DNA of 64,000 nt from Alkalimonas delamerensis (lineage in GTDB: Bacteria > Pseudomonadota > Gammaproteobacteria > Enterobacterales > Alteromonadaceae). The stretch spans positions 434,001 through 498,000 of the forward strand of contig NZ_JAUZVY010000002.1 of the NCBI RefSeq assembly GCF_030717955.1, read 5' to 3'. Positions 25,245 to 34,075 of this stretch are shown here, in pieces (within the stretch, counting starts at the first letter, position 1; the number at the start of each line of letters is the position of its first letter). Both the position numbers and the translations under genes were made by a program. Below the pieces are notes generated by a model. That model saw only the letters and a list, made by a program, of their open reading frames with translations. It was not told the DNA's origin and did no database searches.

Positions 25245-25616
25245 ATGATCAGCGCAACCAATTCGGTGACTTCTGCAGCTTTTGCAGAGCTGAAACAGCA
25301 AATGGCACTGCGGGTTGCCGAACAAGCTGAGCGCGAAGCCGAGCAGCTGAAAACACAAGCCGATGAAAAGCGTAAAGAAGCGCGGGATATGGCGCAAACC
25401 GCCCGTGAGTTGGAGCTGGAGTCTGGTCAGGCGCAAAACCGCGCTGAACTGGCCCGGTCCAGCTTGCCACCAACCGAGTTGCTGGAACGGCTGGAACAGC
25501 AATTTAGTGGCATCATTCGTGCTTCAGAGCAGCCCGAGCAAGAAGAGGCTGAGCCTACCGGTAACCTGAACTTATTGGGTGAGCGCGTCGGTACCACCAT
25601 CAATATTGAAGTCTGA
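25245..25616 (+). CDS. Small hydrophilic coiled-coil protein, function unknown
   Basis: A 123-aa protein I do not recognise. Residues about 12-65 are rich in Ala, Glu, Gln, Lys and Arg with heptad-like spacing (AELKQQMALRVAEQAEREAE), suggesting a coiled coil. A Pro/Glu-rich linker follows, then a short tail. No signal peptide, TM segment or Cys is present. The gene is supported by a good promoter, a strong GAGGGGG ribosome site about 5 nt before the ATG, and a dedicated terminator. It is monocistronic. Confidence 0.75.
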   Translation: MISATNSVTSAAFAELKQQMALRVAEQAEREAEQLKTQADEKRKEARDMAQTARELELESGQAQNRAELARSSLPPTELLERLEQQFSGIIRASEQPEQEEAEPTGNLNLLGERVGTTINIEV

Positions 25617-25636
25617 TACCCAAGTTGTGAATAACA

Positions 25637-25662
25637 AAAGCCTCCAGGTGGAGGCTTTTTTT
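25637..25662. terminator. Bidirectional terminator
   Basis: A 9-bp stem (AAAGCCTCC at 25637-25645, GGAGGCTTT at 25650-25658) with an AGGT loop and a T run to 25662. It lies between the coiled-coil gene and the convergent TonB receptor. Confidence 0.9.
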
Positions 25663-25677
25663 CAAACAGGACTCAGC

Positions 25678-28242
25678 TTAGAAGCTGTAACGGCCCCGGA
25701 CATACCAGTAACCCCCATTAATCCCCATAGGCGAGGTCTCAAAGTACTTTGCACCCAGAATGCGTTGCATGTCTGCAGGCAAACGCTCGGGTTTGGTGTC
25801 AAAGACATTCTGCGCACCGACTGCAACTGAAAATGCATCGTTGATCGCGTAATTGACCTCAACATCGAAGGTCACTTTTGCTGAAGCATCCACGTTCAGG
25901 CCATCAGAGTCAGCATGAACGCCCTGGAAGCTGCCAAAGTAGTTACCACGTACAAACATCGACACATCGTTCCATTGCTGATTCCAGCCCAGGGTTGCAC
26001 GATGACGTGGCAAGTCTTTTTCCAAGCGTGACACCTTGAAAGCTCCGGTAATATCGGAAAACTTGGTGACTTCGGTTTTATTCCAGTTGTAGGCCAGGCT
26101 AAAGGTTGAGCGGCCATTCAGTAAGTTGGCACCGTAGTTCATCACCACATCCAGACCTGTAGTGCGGGTAGAGAAGTCGTTGGTATAGAACGAAATTAAC
26201 GACAAAGAATCGACCCCACGAATGCCCGAAGCGCGTAGCTGCTCTTTTTCAGCCTCGGTAATGGGGATTTCAGCAGACTGACTGATTCGGTCATCCACAT
26301 CAATGCGGTACATATCTGCGGTCATGAAAAAGTCAAAACCGGAGTAAACCACACCGAAAGCATAACTGGTTGAAGTTTCTGGAGTCAGTTCACTGGCACC
26401 AAAGAGTTGCGACACCGGATTGGTCGGGGATAACAGCGCGATATCCACCAGCTCGCCTTCGGCAACGGCAGTCCGGACATTACTGATATTGGCTTGACCC
26501 ACTGTAGGGGCTCTAAAGCCGGTGCTGGTTGAGCCGCGAATGGCCAAATCATCGGTCAGACGGTATTGACCGGTCAACTTGTAATTGGTGGTGGTGCCAA
26601 AGGTTGCGTAGTTTTCATGCCGCAGCGCGAAACCAGCCAGGAAATGCTCGGTAAACTCGGCTTCAACATCCACATAGGCTGCCCAGTGATTCCGGGTATA
26701 GACACCGGCATCGTCTGGCTTAAAGCCTGGGAAACCATTGGAGCCAATGCTTAAACCATCATTAATGTAGGGACCAATTTCCCAGGAGGCGACATCACCG
26801 GCCACAATTTCAAAACTTTCCTGCGACCATTGCAAACCCCCGGCAACGGCTAAATCTTCATACAGACCGACCGGGACAAAGCGGTAAAAATCGGCATTAA
26901 AGTGCTTTTCCAACTGGATGTAACGGCCAGGCTCAAATTCTGTTGGTGTATCCGGGCCTAAGGAAGCATTGACGGTATTGACGATGCTAAAGCTGGACTC
27001 GCTGCGGCCAACAGTGGCACTGAAGTCGTACATGGTACCGGCTAAGAAGCCGGATAAAAATTCTCCTTTGGTGCCGCCAACCAGAGAAGTGTCGGTGATG
27101 CTGCCACCAAAGTTGGGGGTAAAGCCACCGGGGAACATGGAAAAGAAGGTAAAACAGTGCGCAGGTAAGTTTTGCACCTGACTGTTGACTGCGGTAAAGC
27201 TTGTATCATCCAAAGAGACCGTCGGGCAAGTGCCCAAAGCTGGATTGGTATTGGCAACAATCAGGGTTTCGCCACCATCGTTGGAGAAAACACCACCGCG
27301 GGTATAGGGATCACGGTAGTAAAAGCCACCGAGCACATCCCGATCCGAGTAATTACCAAATAAGTAAGCTTCATGGCCATTGCCTAAGTCCAGGCCTGCA
27401 TTGGCAAAGATGGCAATGTCATCACTGATTTTTGGCGAGCCCCAGATTTGCACTGCTGGTTCCAGGATATTGGGGTTGCCATCGGCAATGTGTTGCAATG
27501 CATCGCCACGCTGCACACTGCGGCTGGTTGGGTCGGACGATTTGTACTGGGCGCTGACATTAAAAAAACCAGCATCCGTTAGCGGCATACCGATATTGGC
27601 ACTGACTTCATTGGAGGTGCCATCGCCCTGATAGAATTCGCCGCGGCGCACTTCAATGTAGCCACCTTCGTCCCGGTCATTGAGTACAAAGTTAACCACA
27701 CCGGCAATGGCATCCGAGCCGTATTGGGCCGCAGCGCCGTCCCGCAGAATTTCAATTTGTTTAATAGCAGAGCCAGGAATAGCCGAAATATCAGGGCCCT
27801 GAGCACCATCATTCAAACCGCCGCCCAGCATGGTAATCACCGCCGAGCGGTGGCGACGTTTGCCATTCACTAAGATAAGAGTACTGTCGGAAGACAAGCC
27901 TCGCAGGTTCATTGGGCGAATCAAGGTAGCGGCATCGCTGATCGGGTGGGAGTGAACATTCATCGATGGTACTGTGGTTGTCATCATATTCAGCATGTCG
28001 GTGCTGCCGGTTTTCATCAGCTCGTCGCCACCGATAATATCCACAGGTACTGGCGAGTCAGCCACTGAGCGGGGGGCTGAACGGCTACCGACTACGGCAA
28101 TGCGCTCAACCCGCTCTTGTTGTGCTGCCTCCGCACTGTCATCGGCATCGGCCCAGACCGGACTGCTCAGGGCCAGGGTGGTCACGCCGGCTAGGGCGCA
28201 ACGAATGCAAGTCGACAAACGACTGTAGTTTTTTGTTTTCAT
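25678..28242 (-). CDS. TonB-dependent outer-membrane receptor, ligand unknown
   Basis: An 854-aa receptor. A signal peptide (about 1-31, SSPVWA) is followed by a plug domain (about 50-170) with SPVPVDIIGG, LRGLSSDSTLILVNGKRR and QIEILRDGAAAQYGSDAIAG. A beta-barrel follows and ends in Phe (VRGRYSF), as outer-membrane proteins do. The frame is open to 28314, but the ATG at 28242 has AGGAAGA upstream and begins the signal peptide. No neighbouring transporter, TonB or regulator gives the ligand, and I saw no Fur-like box, so iron need not be the substrate. Confidence 0.9.
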   Translation of the reverse strand: MKTKNYSRLSTCIRCALAGVTTLALSSPVWADADDSAEAAQQERVERIAVVGSRSAPRSVADSPVPVDIIGGDELMKTGSTDMLNMMTTTVPSMNVHSHPISDAATLIRPMNLRGLSSDSTLILVNGKRRHRSAVITMLGGGLNDGAQGPDISAIPGSAIKQIEILRDGAAAQYGSDAIAGVVNFVLNDRDEGGYIEVRRGEFYQGDGTSNEVSANIGMPLTDAGFFNVSAQYKSSDPTSRSVQRGDALQHIADGNPNILEPAVQIWGSPKISDDIAIFANAGLDLGNGHEAYLFGNYSDRDVLGGFYYRDPYTRGGVFSNDGGETLIVANTNPALGTCPTVSLDDTSFTAVNSQVQNLPAHCFTFFSMFPGGFTPNFGGSITDTSLVGGTKGEFLSGFLAGTMYDFSATVGRSESSFSIVNTVNASLGPDTPTEFEPGRYIQLEKHFNADFYRFVPVGLYEDLAVAGGLQWSQESFEIVAGDVASWEIGPYINDGLSIGSNGFPGFKPDDAGVYTRNHWAAYVDVEAEFTEHFLAGFALRHENYATFGTTTNYKLTGQYRLTDDLAIRGSTSTGFRAPTVGQANISNVRTAVAEGELVDIALLSPTNPVSQLFGASELTPETSTSYAFGVVYSGFDFFMTADMYRIDVDDRISQSAEIPITEAEKEQLRASGIRGVDSLSLISFYTNDFSTRTTGLDVVMNYGANLLNGRSTFSLAYNWNKTEVTKFSDITGAFKVSRLEKDLPRHRATLGWNQQWNDVSMFVRGNYFGSFQGVHADSDGLNVDASAKVTFDVEVNYAINDAFSVAVGAQNVFDTKPERLPADMQRILGAKYFETSPMGINGGYWYVRGRYSF

Positions 28243-28447
28243 AGTTGTTCTTCCTGGTTTCATTGATTCATTGTTGTGATGTGGGCTTGTTATTGTTATT
28301 CCCGTAGTTAACATAGGTGATTTAAATTAACTTGTCTATCCCGTAATAATGGCATTTGGTCGAGTTTTCCTGTTATGGGTATAGACATCGGTTGTTTATT
28401 CAGATCTGCTACTATTGGTTTTGATGAACAATGAAAAGGATGAATGA

Positions 28448-29011
28448 ATGCAGCTAAAGCCTTACCAGAGCGAGGATGCGGCGGCTTTGTTGGCCCTGGC
28501 AAACAGCGTGCATGGGGCTGGCTACCTCAGTGCCGATGGCTTGTCAGAAATGGCAAAGCTTGGGCTTGCTTCGGGCTTGAATGCAAACTTTGTGGTCTAT
28601 CAGGATGCAACCTTAGTGGGTTACCGGCTTAGCTTTGCCCCCGGCAACTGGCAGCCCGATCACTGGTGCAGTACCAAACTCTGGCCGGTACCAGCGGAGC
28701 AAATGGCGTACTTTAAGTCGGTGGCGGTAGATCCGGCGTATCAGGGGCAGGGCATTGGCAGCCGTATGTTGCGCGCCTCCATTGAGGTGTTGAAACGACA
28801 AGGCGCATTGGCGGGGTTGGCGCACTTGTGGATGCAAAGCCCAGGCAACAGTGCGGTGCGGTACTTCAGCCGTGCTGGCGGCAAGCTGTTGGCCGTGCAT
28901 CCGGATAAGTGGCTGGCGTTATCGCGCCAAAGCGCGGGCTACGATTGCCCGGTCTGCGGCGAGGCGTGCCACTGCACTGCGGCAGAAATGGTATTGACCT
29001 TCGAACAATAA
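28448..29011 (+). CDS. GNAT-family acetyltransferase with C-terminal Cys cluster
   Basis: A 187-aa protein. The GNAT acetyl-CoA site is motif A, VAVDPAYQGQGIGSRML (92-108), followed by a typical SPGNSAVRYFSRAG segment. The last 25 residues carry Cys167, Cys170, Cys174 and Cys176 (CPVCGEACHC), a possible small metal-binding knuckle not usual for the fold. Target unknown. AAAGGA precedes the ATG at 28448. It lies alone between two leftward TonB receptors. Confidence 0.85.
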   Translation: MQLKPYQSEDAAALLALANSVHGAGYLSADGLSEMAKLGLASGLNANFVVYQDATLVGYRLSFAPGNWQPDHWCSTKLWPVPAEQMAYFKSVAVDPAYQGQGIGSRMLRASIEVLKRQGALAGLAHLWMQSPGNSAVRYFSRAGGKLLAVHPDKWLALSRQSAGYDCPVCGEACHCTAAEMVLTFEQ

Positions 29012-29035
29012 AACGGCCTCACAAAGGAGGCCGTT
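29009..29035 (-). terminator. Terminator of the zinc receptor gene
   Basis: A 9-bp stem (AACGGCCTC at 29012-29020, GAGGCCGTT at 29027-29035) with a 6-nt loop. On the minus strand it is followed by TTTTATT. It lies 20 nt past the receptor stop and also abuts the acetyltransferase stop. Confidence 0.8.
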
Positions 29036-29054
29036 GGCGGATGCTCAAATGCTA

Positions 29055-31562
29055 TCAGAAGCGGGCACGCAAGCCCAGAGTAATAGCACGGCCTGGTAAA
29101 GGCGCATCGTCTTTGATAAAGGAGCTGTGGACAAAACCAAGCCGATTGGTCAGGTTGGTGCCCCGGATAAAGGCCGTCATCTCAACGTCATTGACATCGA
29201 AGAAGTAGCTCAGGGTGGCATCCAGCATGGTGTAGCCTGAAGTACGGCTTTCCAGCGAGCTGACCCGGTTTTGTTTGGCATAACGGGTTAGGCCAATTTC
29301 ACCACTCCAGTTTTGCGCTTGATAACGGTACTCGGCACCCAGTTTCATCGGTGGAATACGGGGTAGGTCGTCGCCACCGCGGACTTTGGCCCGGACCTGA
29401 TCGGCAAATAAGTGCAGCGACTGCGCCTGATCCAGGTAATAACCCATTTCAAACTCAAAACCATACAGGATGGCATTATCCTGCCGGTATTGCAGTACCG
29501 GGAAGCTATCATGATGCCCATGGTCGTGCGAATGACCATGATCATGCGAGTGTCCATGATCATGGCCATGGTCGTGAGAGTGACCGTGATCATGCGAGTG
29601 GCCATGGTCATGGCCATGACCACCCAGATCGTCCATGCTCAGACCGGTATCTGTCAGATAGATGTAGTTGTTCACTCTGTTGTAAAAGAAGTTGTAGGTA
29701 AAACTGAGATTGCCATCGAATTTGCGGAAGGTCAGATCAAAGTTATTGGCCACTTCTTTGTAAAAGCGATCCCGGTTGGGCTCAATGTCGCCATCGTGAT
29801 GATCAAAAACATACGCCAAGCCGAGCTCGTAGGTTCCGGTTGCCAGGTGCGCGCCGTTGGCATACAGCTCAGATGCACCCGGGGCGCGTTCAGAGCGGCT
29901 GGCAGCAAAAGCCCAGGAGAAGCCCGGTTGGAACTCCCATACCACACCGGCCGATAAGCTGGACGCGGTAAAGCTGGCCTCTACATGCTCGTGATCGTCG
30001 TGGTCATGACCATGAGAATGGCTGTGGCTGTGATCATGGTCCTGATGACCAAACTCAATGCCATCGGCGTGGTATTTCACCCGCTCCAGGCGGCCACCCA
30101 GCTGCAGGGTCAAGTCTCCAAAGCGTTTTTCTTCCAGCACAAAGAGAGCATGGCTGGTGGTTTCGGTATTGGGAGTAAAGGCTTCTTCGCCGGATGCTTT
30201 GTAATCATTGCGCAGCAAGTGATAGCCAAAGATCCCATGCCAGCCAGCAAGAGGTTCATGTTCGACGGTTAACCGGGATTCCAGAGTTTTGCTACTGAAA
30301 AAGGTCGCAACATGACCATCTTCAATTTCGCTGTGCTCGTAATCGGTGTAGCCAAGGTTTAGGGCAATGGTTTCAATACCTGCCAGCGGATCGTAGATTT
30401 CACCAGCCAGATTAAAGCGATTCTGCCGGGCTTTGGCAAAAACGTCGTCATCATGATGGCCGTGATCACTGCTGTGACCGTGATCATGGCCGTGGTCGTG
30501 ACCATGATCGTCGTGGTCATCATGACCATCATGGCCATGTGCATGGTCGTGCCCGGGAATGCCATACTCCGACTCGGTGCGACCGGCATGAAAGCCCAGT
30601 AAACCTCGGCTGCCAATGTAGCTGACACCGGCATTCAGGCTGGTGGTTTCTACCCAGCTGTTGTCGATGTGATCGCTGTGCTCGCCATCGCTGTTGGTAA
30701 AATGCGGTACCTTGTAATCATCGGCGTGACGATGCAGCCCATCCAGATGCCAGGCGACTTGGTTGCGGCTGCCATCGTGATTGACGGCAATGGCTTTTTC
30801 GTCGGACACAGAGTTAAAACGGGTTTCTACCACCGTATCGGCTTCCGGGCGCAGTTGCCGAGGGATCCGGTTGTCCACCACATTGACCACACCGCCGATG
30901 GCGCCGCTGCCGTACAGCAAGGTGGCCGGGCCACGCAAGACTTCGATTTGCTCAGTGGTCAGCGCATCGGCCATGATGGCGTGGTCAGGCCCAGTACGTG
31001 ACACATCGCCGGTATCCAGACCATTGTTCAAAATGCGCACGCGCGGGCCATCCAGGCCGCGGATCACCGGGCTTGAAGCGACAGGGCCAAAGTAGTTGGC
31101 ATGCACGCCAGGTTGTTTTTTCAGAGTTTCGCCAATGGTCGGCTCTGTGCGGCGCGACAATTGCTCGCCAGTCAAAACCGACACCGGTGTAGCCATATCC
31201 AGGTTGTATTTATGGATGCCTGAAGCCGAGACAATGATGCGTTCAATTTGGCCGCCAGGTTGCATGGTGATGGCCAGAGGACTGGCAGGGTCGGCGATTT
31301 GAATGTACTGACCGTCAAAGCCTGGTGCTGTGATGTGCAGCTCGGCATTGGCTGGTGCTGATAAACGGAACTGGCCTTGCGCATCGGTAAAAATGTACTG
31401 CTGGCGGCCATGCACATGAATGCGGGCGTTACGAACTGGCTCGCCTTGAGCGTTTTTAACAACACCTGTAATGGCTTGGCCAGCAGACGCTTGCGCTGAA
31501 AAGCTGCAGGCAATCATCAGGGCGAGGGCTGAAGGTTTAAAAAAGGATCTCGCTTGGCGCAT
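29055..31562 (-). CDS. znuD: TonB-dependent receptor with three His/Asp-rich loops, probable zinc receptor (ZnuD-like)
   Basis: An 835-aa outer-membrane receptor. A signal peptide (about 1-27) is followed by a carboxypeptidase-like regulatory beta domain (about 29-100, ITGVVKNAQGEPVRNARIHV). A plug (about 118-235) carries QPGVHANYFGP, SPVIRGLDGPRVRILNNG and EVLRGPATLLYGSGAIGG, and a barrel ends in LRARF. Three inserts are almost only His, Asp, Gly and Ser: about 338-371, 506-526 and 649-685. Such loops in ZnuD-type receptors capture zinc outside the cell. A Zur-like palindrome 23 nt before the ATG supports zinc regulation. Start ATG has AAGGGA upstream. Cobalt or nickel remain possible ligands. 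Confidence 0.88.
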   Translation of the reverse strand: MRQARSFFKPSALALMIACSFSAQASAGQAITGVVKNAQGEPVRNARIHVHGRQQYIFTDAQGQFRLSAPANAELHITAPGFDGQYIQIADPASPLAITMQPGGQIERIIVSASGIHKYNLDMATPVSVLTGEQLSRRTEPTIGETLKKQPGVHANYFGPVASSPVIRGLDGPRVRILNNGLDTGDVSRTGPDHAIMADALTTEQIEVLRGPATLLYGSGAIGGVVNVVDNRIPRQLRPEADTVVETRFNSVSDEKAIAVNHDGSRNQVAWHLDGLHRHADDYKVPHFTNSDGEHSDHIDNSWVETTSLNAGVSYIGSRGLLGFHAGRTESEYGIPGHDHAHGHDGHDDHDDHGHDHGHDHGHSSDHGHHDDDVFAKARQNRFNLAGEIYDPLAGIETIALNLGYTDYEHSEIEDGHVATFFSSKTLESRLTVEHEPLAGWHGIFGYHLLRNDYKASGEEAFTPNTETTSHALFVLEEKRFGDLTLQLGGRLERVKYHADGIEFGHQDHDHSHSHSHGHDHDDHEHVEASFTASSLSAGVVWEFQPGFSWAFAASRSERAPGASELYANGAHLATGTYELGLAYVFDHHDGDIEPNRDRFYKEVANNFDLTFRKFDGNLSFTYNFFYNRVNNYIYLTDTGLSMDDLGGHGHDHGHSHDHGHSHDHGHDHGHSHDHGHSHDHGHHDSFPVLQYRQDNAILYGFEFEMGYYLDQAQSLHLFADQVRAKVRGGDDLPRIPPMKLGAEYRYQAQNWSGEIGLTRYAKQNRVSSLESRTSGYTMLDATLSYFFDVNDVEMTAFIRGTNLTNRLGFVHSSFIKDDAPLPGRAITLGLRARF
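29508..29618 (-). repeat. His/Asp-rich repeat 3 of the zinc receptor
   Basis: Codons 649-685 are repeats of HDHGHS-type units, visible in DNA as recurring catgatcatg and catggtcgtg words. The longest of the three metal-binding inserts. Confidence 0.85.
29985..30047 (-). repeat. His-rich repeat 2 of the zinc receptor
   Basis: Codons 506-526 alternate His with Asp, Ser and Gly (HQDHDHSHSHSHGHDHDDHE). Confidence 0.8.
30450..30551 (-). repeat. His/Asp-rich repeat 1 of the zinc receptor
   Basis: Codons 338-371 are nearly all His, Asp and Gly, with the units HGHD, HDDHDDH and HGHDHGHDHGH. Confidence 0.8.
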
Positions 31563-31585
31563 TGGTTTTCCCTTAAGTTGCTCTT

Positions 31586-31605
31586 GTGATGTTATAACAT
31601 TTTAC
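31586..31605 (-). promoter_or_regulatory. Candidate Zur operator upstream of the zinc receptor
   Basis: A perfect 12-bp palindrome ATGTTATAACAT (31589-31600) inside GTGATGTTATAACATTTTAC. It resembles the gammaproteobacterial Zur box as I recall it (GAAATGTTATAACATTTC) and ends 23 nt before the receptor ATG. Confidence 0.7.
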
Positions 31606-31694
31606 AGTTTCTATGGGCTGCTGCAAGAAGAACTGCTAGCGTCCCTTGGTAAAACCGCTGAATGCACTGATTTATTCGATAAAGTAGCAAGGGT

Positions 31695-31723
31695 TTGTCT
31701 GAACAAATGCCAACAGCTACAAT
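31695..31723 (+). promoter_or_regulatory. Sigma-70 promoter for the LysE-family gene
   Basis: TTGTCT (31695-31700), a 17-bp spacer, TACAAT (31718-31723). The start point would be near 31730, about 22 nt before the ATG. Confidence 0.65.
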
Positions 31724-31751
31724 GCCGGCTCACTTTGTTTAGGGTCTGGTT

Positions 31752-32393
31752 ATGAGCTTTTGGTCGGAATTTTTACTGATTGCCACGGTGCATCTGATGG
31801 CGGTAGCCAGCCCGGGGCCGGACTTTGCCATCGTGCTGCGTTACGCTGTTCGTTTTGGCAAAGAAGCGGCGCTGGCCGCCAGTTGTGGCATTGGCTTGGG
31901 GATTCTGTTGCATGTCACCTATTCTCTGGTCGGTATTGGTTTGTTGATTCAAACCACGCCTTGGCTTTACCTGAGTTTTAGCGTGTTGGCCGCACTTTAT
32001 TTGAGCTATTTGGGTATTCAGGCGCTGCGCTCTCAGCCGGTGTCTCCGGCTGAAGCCATGGCCAAAGAACAGGTCGAGCCGTCGTTACCCAGGCGAAAAG
32101 CCTTAGTAACCGGCTTTATCACCAATGGCCTGAATCCCAAAGCAACCCTGTTTTTTCTGTCACTCTTTGCGGTAGTGATTTCGTCGGAAACCTCACTTGG
32201 CATCAAGCTGTTTTATGGTGGTTACATGGCGGTGGCTACCACCTTGTGGTTTTGTTTGCTATCTTTTTTGTTAACCCAGTCTCGGGTGCGCGGTTTTTTA
32301 TTGCTGAAAGGCTACTGGTTTGATCGCGCCATGGGCCTGCTACTGTTGGCACTGGCTTTGCATCTGATTTGGCAGCTGTTGTTGAATCTATAG
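31752..32393 (+). CDS. LysE/RhtB-family amino-acid exporter
   Basis: A 213-aa inner-membrane protein with about six TM segments. Family marks are the N-terminal ASPGPDFAIVLRYAVRFGKEAA and the central TGFITNGLNPKATLFFLSLF. Members export amino acids such as homoserine, threonine or lysine, but the specific substrate cannot be read from the sequence. Start ATG at 31752; the ribosome site is weak (AGGG). Divergent from the zinc receptor across 189 bp. Confidence 0.9.
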   Translation: MSFWSEFLLIATVHLMAVASPGPDFAIVLRYAVRFGKEAALAASCGIGLGILLHVTYSLVGIGLLIQTTPWLYLSFSVLAALYLSYLGIQALRSQPVSPAEAMAKEQVEPSLPRRKALVTGFITNGLNPKATLFFLSLFAVVISSETSLGIKLFYGGYMAVATTLWFCLLSFLLTQSRVRGFLLLKGYWFDRAMGLLLLALALHLIWQLLLNL

Positions 32394-32477
32394 CTGTTGC
32401 TAAATCCATAATAGTGGGCACTAGAGTCTAAACCCTAGTAGCCGATACAGAGGTAAAGGCGTTAAGGAGCAAACCCC

Positions 32478-33002
32478 ATGTTGATGAATGCCAAAGTCAT
32501 CAAACTGGATTTGAATTACAGCTGCGCAGAGCATCATCATTTTGCGCAGCAACGCCACTATTTGTCGCCTTACCCGGAAGAGCCCGCTGAGCATTTTGCC
32601 CGCAGGGTATTGGCCTGGCTGAGCCTTTATGAACAAAACGCTGAGATGGCACCTCAGCACCGGCGTGGCAAAGATCCTGATCTTTATGTACAGGACGAGC
32701 AACAACACTTTCAACTTTGGGCCAGCGTGGACTTATTGGAAGAGAAATACCTGCGCCGTGCTTGCCATCTGTCGGAGCAGGTGCTGCTGTTTTTAAGCCC
32801 GGAGGAACAGCAGCAATTTCAACAAGGTCACTATCAGCGCAAAGCATCCTGCTGTGTGGTGCAGCCTGAACAATTGTTGCAACTGTGCGACATGTTCAAA
32901 CCTCACATGGAACTCAGTGTCTGGCGGGAGGAAGACAGCATTCTGCTGACCGATGGCGACCAGCACCTGGAGTTGTCTGTTCATTGTCAGCACGCGCATT
33001 AA
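32478..33002 (+). CDS. YaeQ family protein
   Basis: A 174-aa soluble protein resembling E. coli YaeQ. The shared pattern is a Pro/Glu-rich stretch followed by HFARRVLAWLSLYE (about 39-52), then DLYVQDEQQHFQLWASV and LRRACHLSEQVLLFL. YaeQ proteins have a PD-(D/E)XK nuclease-like fold, but the cellular role is not well defined. The ATG at 32478 has AAGGAG 8 nt upstream. It is followed by a separate promoter for trhO. Confidence 0.8.
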   Translation: MLMNAKVIKLDLNYSCAEHHHFAQQRHYLSPYPEEPAEHFARRVLAWLSLYEQNAEMAPQHRRGKDPDLYVQDEQQHFQLWASVDLLEEKYLRRACHLSEQVLLFLSPEEQQQFQQGHYQRKASCCVVQPEQLLQLCDMFKPHMELSVWREEDSILLTDGDQHLELSVHCQHAH

Positions 33003-33011
33003 AGCCTGCCT

Positions 33012-33039
33012 TTGCCTGTCGGGGAAAAAGCGCTATAAT
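33012..33039 (+). promoter_or_regulatory. Sigma-70 promoter for trhO
   Basis: TTGCCT (33012-33017), a 16-bp spacer, TATAAT (33034-33039). A short inverted repeat (CTGGAT at 33061-33066, ATCCAG at 33072-33077) would lie in the leader. Confidence 0.7.
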
Positions 33040-33097
33040 CGCCGCCCTCAGTTAGTTGCACTGGATTTGCGATCCAGCCAAGCACAGAAGGTTGATT

Positions 33098-34015
33098 ATG
33101 TACGTTGTTGCTGCCCTGTATAAATTTGTCCGTTTACCCGATTATCAACAGCTGCGCGATAAGCTGTATCAACTGCTGGTAGAAAACCAGGTGAAAGGCA
33201 CTTTGTTGCTGGCCGAAGAAGGCATTAATGGCACCATATGTGGCTCCAGAGCCGGTATTGACGCGGTGCAAGCCTGGCTTACCGCAGAAGGTCGTTTTGA
33301 TGGGTTAAGCTACAAGGAATCCTTTGCCGAAGAGCCTGCCTTTTACCGCACCAAGGTCAAGCTGAAAAAAGAAATTGTCACCATGGGGGTACCGGATGTC
33401 GACCCGCAACACATCGTCGGCACCTACGTCAAAGGTGAGGATTGGAACCGATTAATCAGCGATCCGGATACCATAGTGATAGACACCCGCAACGATTACG
33501 AAGTGGCTATTGGCACCTTTCAAAATGCCGTCAATCCAAATACCACCTCGTTTCGGGAGTTTCCAGAGTGGGCTGCCAACAATCTGAATCCAGCCAGGCA
33601 TAAAAAAGTGGCGATGTTTTGTACCGGTGGCATCCGCTGTGAAAAGTCGACGGCTTATTTGAAAGAGCAGGGGTTTGATGAGGTCTACCATCTGGATGGT
33701 GGTATTTTAAAATACCTGGAAGAGGTCCCTGCCGAGCAGAGTCTGTGGCAAGGCGAGTGTTTTGTCTTTGACCAGCGGGTCGCGGTGAAGCACGGCCTGG
33801 AGCAGGGCAGTTATGACCAGTGCTATGCTTGTCGGATGCCGTTGTCGCAGCAAGACATGCAGTCTGAGCATTACATCAAAGGCTTAAGTTGCCCGCATTG
33901 CCACGATAAAACCAGCCCGGAGCAAAAAGCGGCCTTTGCTGAGCGACAAAAACAAGTGCAATTGGCCAAAGCTCGCGGTGAAAAACATATTCGTGACGGT
34001 AAAATTGAGCCATAA
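33098..34015 (+). CDS. trhO: tRNA uridine(34) hydroxylase TrhO (rhodanese family)
   Basis: A 305-aa protein of the YceA/TrhO family, which makes 5-hydroxyuridine at the tRNA wobble position. An N-terminal acylphosphatase-like domain (LLAEEGINGTICG) is followed by a rhodanese domain with Cys175 in MFCTGGIRCEKS. The C-terminal Cys-rich region has CYACRMPLS and CPHCH. The frame opens at 33056, but the ATG at 33098 (MYVVAALYKF) has AGAAGG upstream and matches the family N-terminus. Ends before a hairpin terminator. Confidence 0.93.
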   Translation: MYVVAALYKFVRLPDYQQLRDKLYQLLVENQVKGTLLLAEEGINGTICGSRAGIDAVQAWLTAEGRFDGLSYKESFAEEPAFYRTKVKLKKEIVTMGVPDVDPQHIVGTYVKGEDWNRLISDPDTIVIDTRNDYEVAIGTFQNAVNPNTTSFREFPEWAANNLNPARHKKVAMFCTGGIRCEKSTAYLKEQGFDEVYHLDGGILKYLEEVPAEQSLWQGECFVFDQRVAVKHGLEQGSYDQCYACRMPLSQQDMQSEHYIKGLSCPHCHDKTSPEQKAAFAERQKQVQLAKARGEKHIRDGKIEP

Positions 34016-34039
34016 TTTACTGTCATCATAGTGTCACAC

Positions 34040-34063
34040 GGCCAGCCTGATGCTGGCCTTTTT
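34040..34063 (+). terminator. Terminator after trhO
   Basis: A 7-bp stem (GGCCAGC at 34040-34046, GCTGGCC at 34052-34058) with a 5-nt loop, followed by five T. Confidence 0.88.
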
Positions 34064-34075
34064 ATTGGATAGGCT

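Noticed and set aside
29345..29623. Met/Thr-rich frame over the His-rich loop, and possible CRISPR-like repeats
   Set aside because: The periodicity is the reading of His/Asp codons in another frame; units are too short and irregular for CRISPR, with no spacers.
33061..33077. Short inverted repeat before trhO as a riboswitch or RNA gene
   Set aside because: Only a 6-bp stem; too small to support a structured RNA call.
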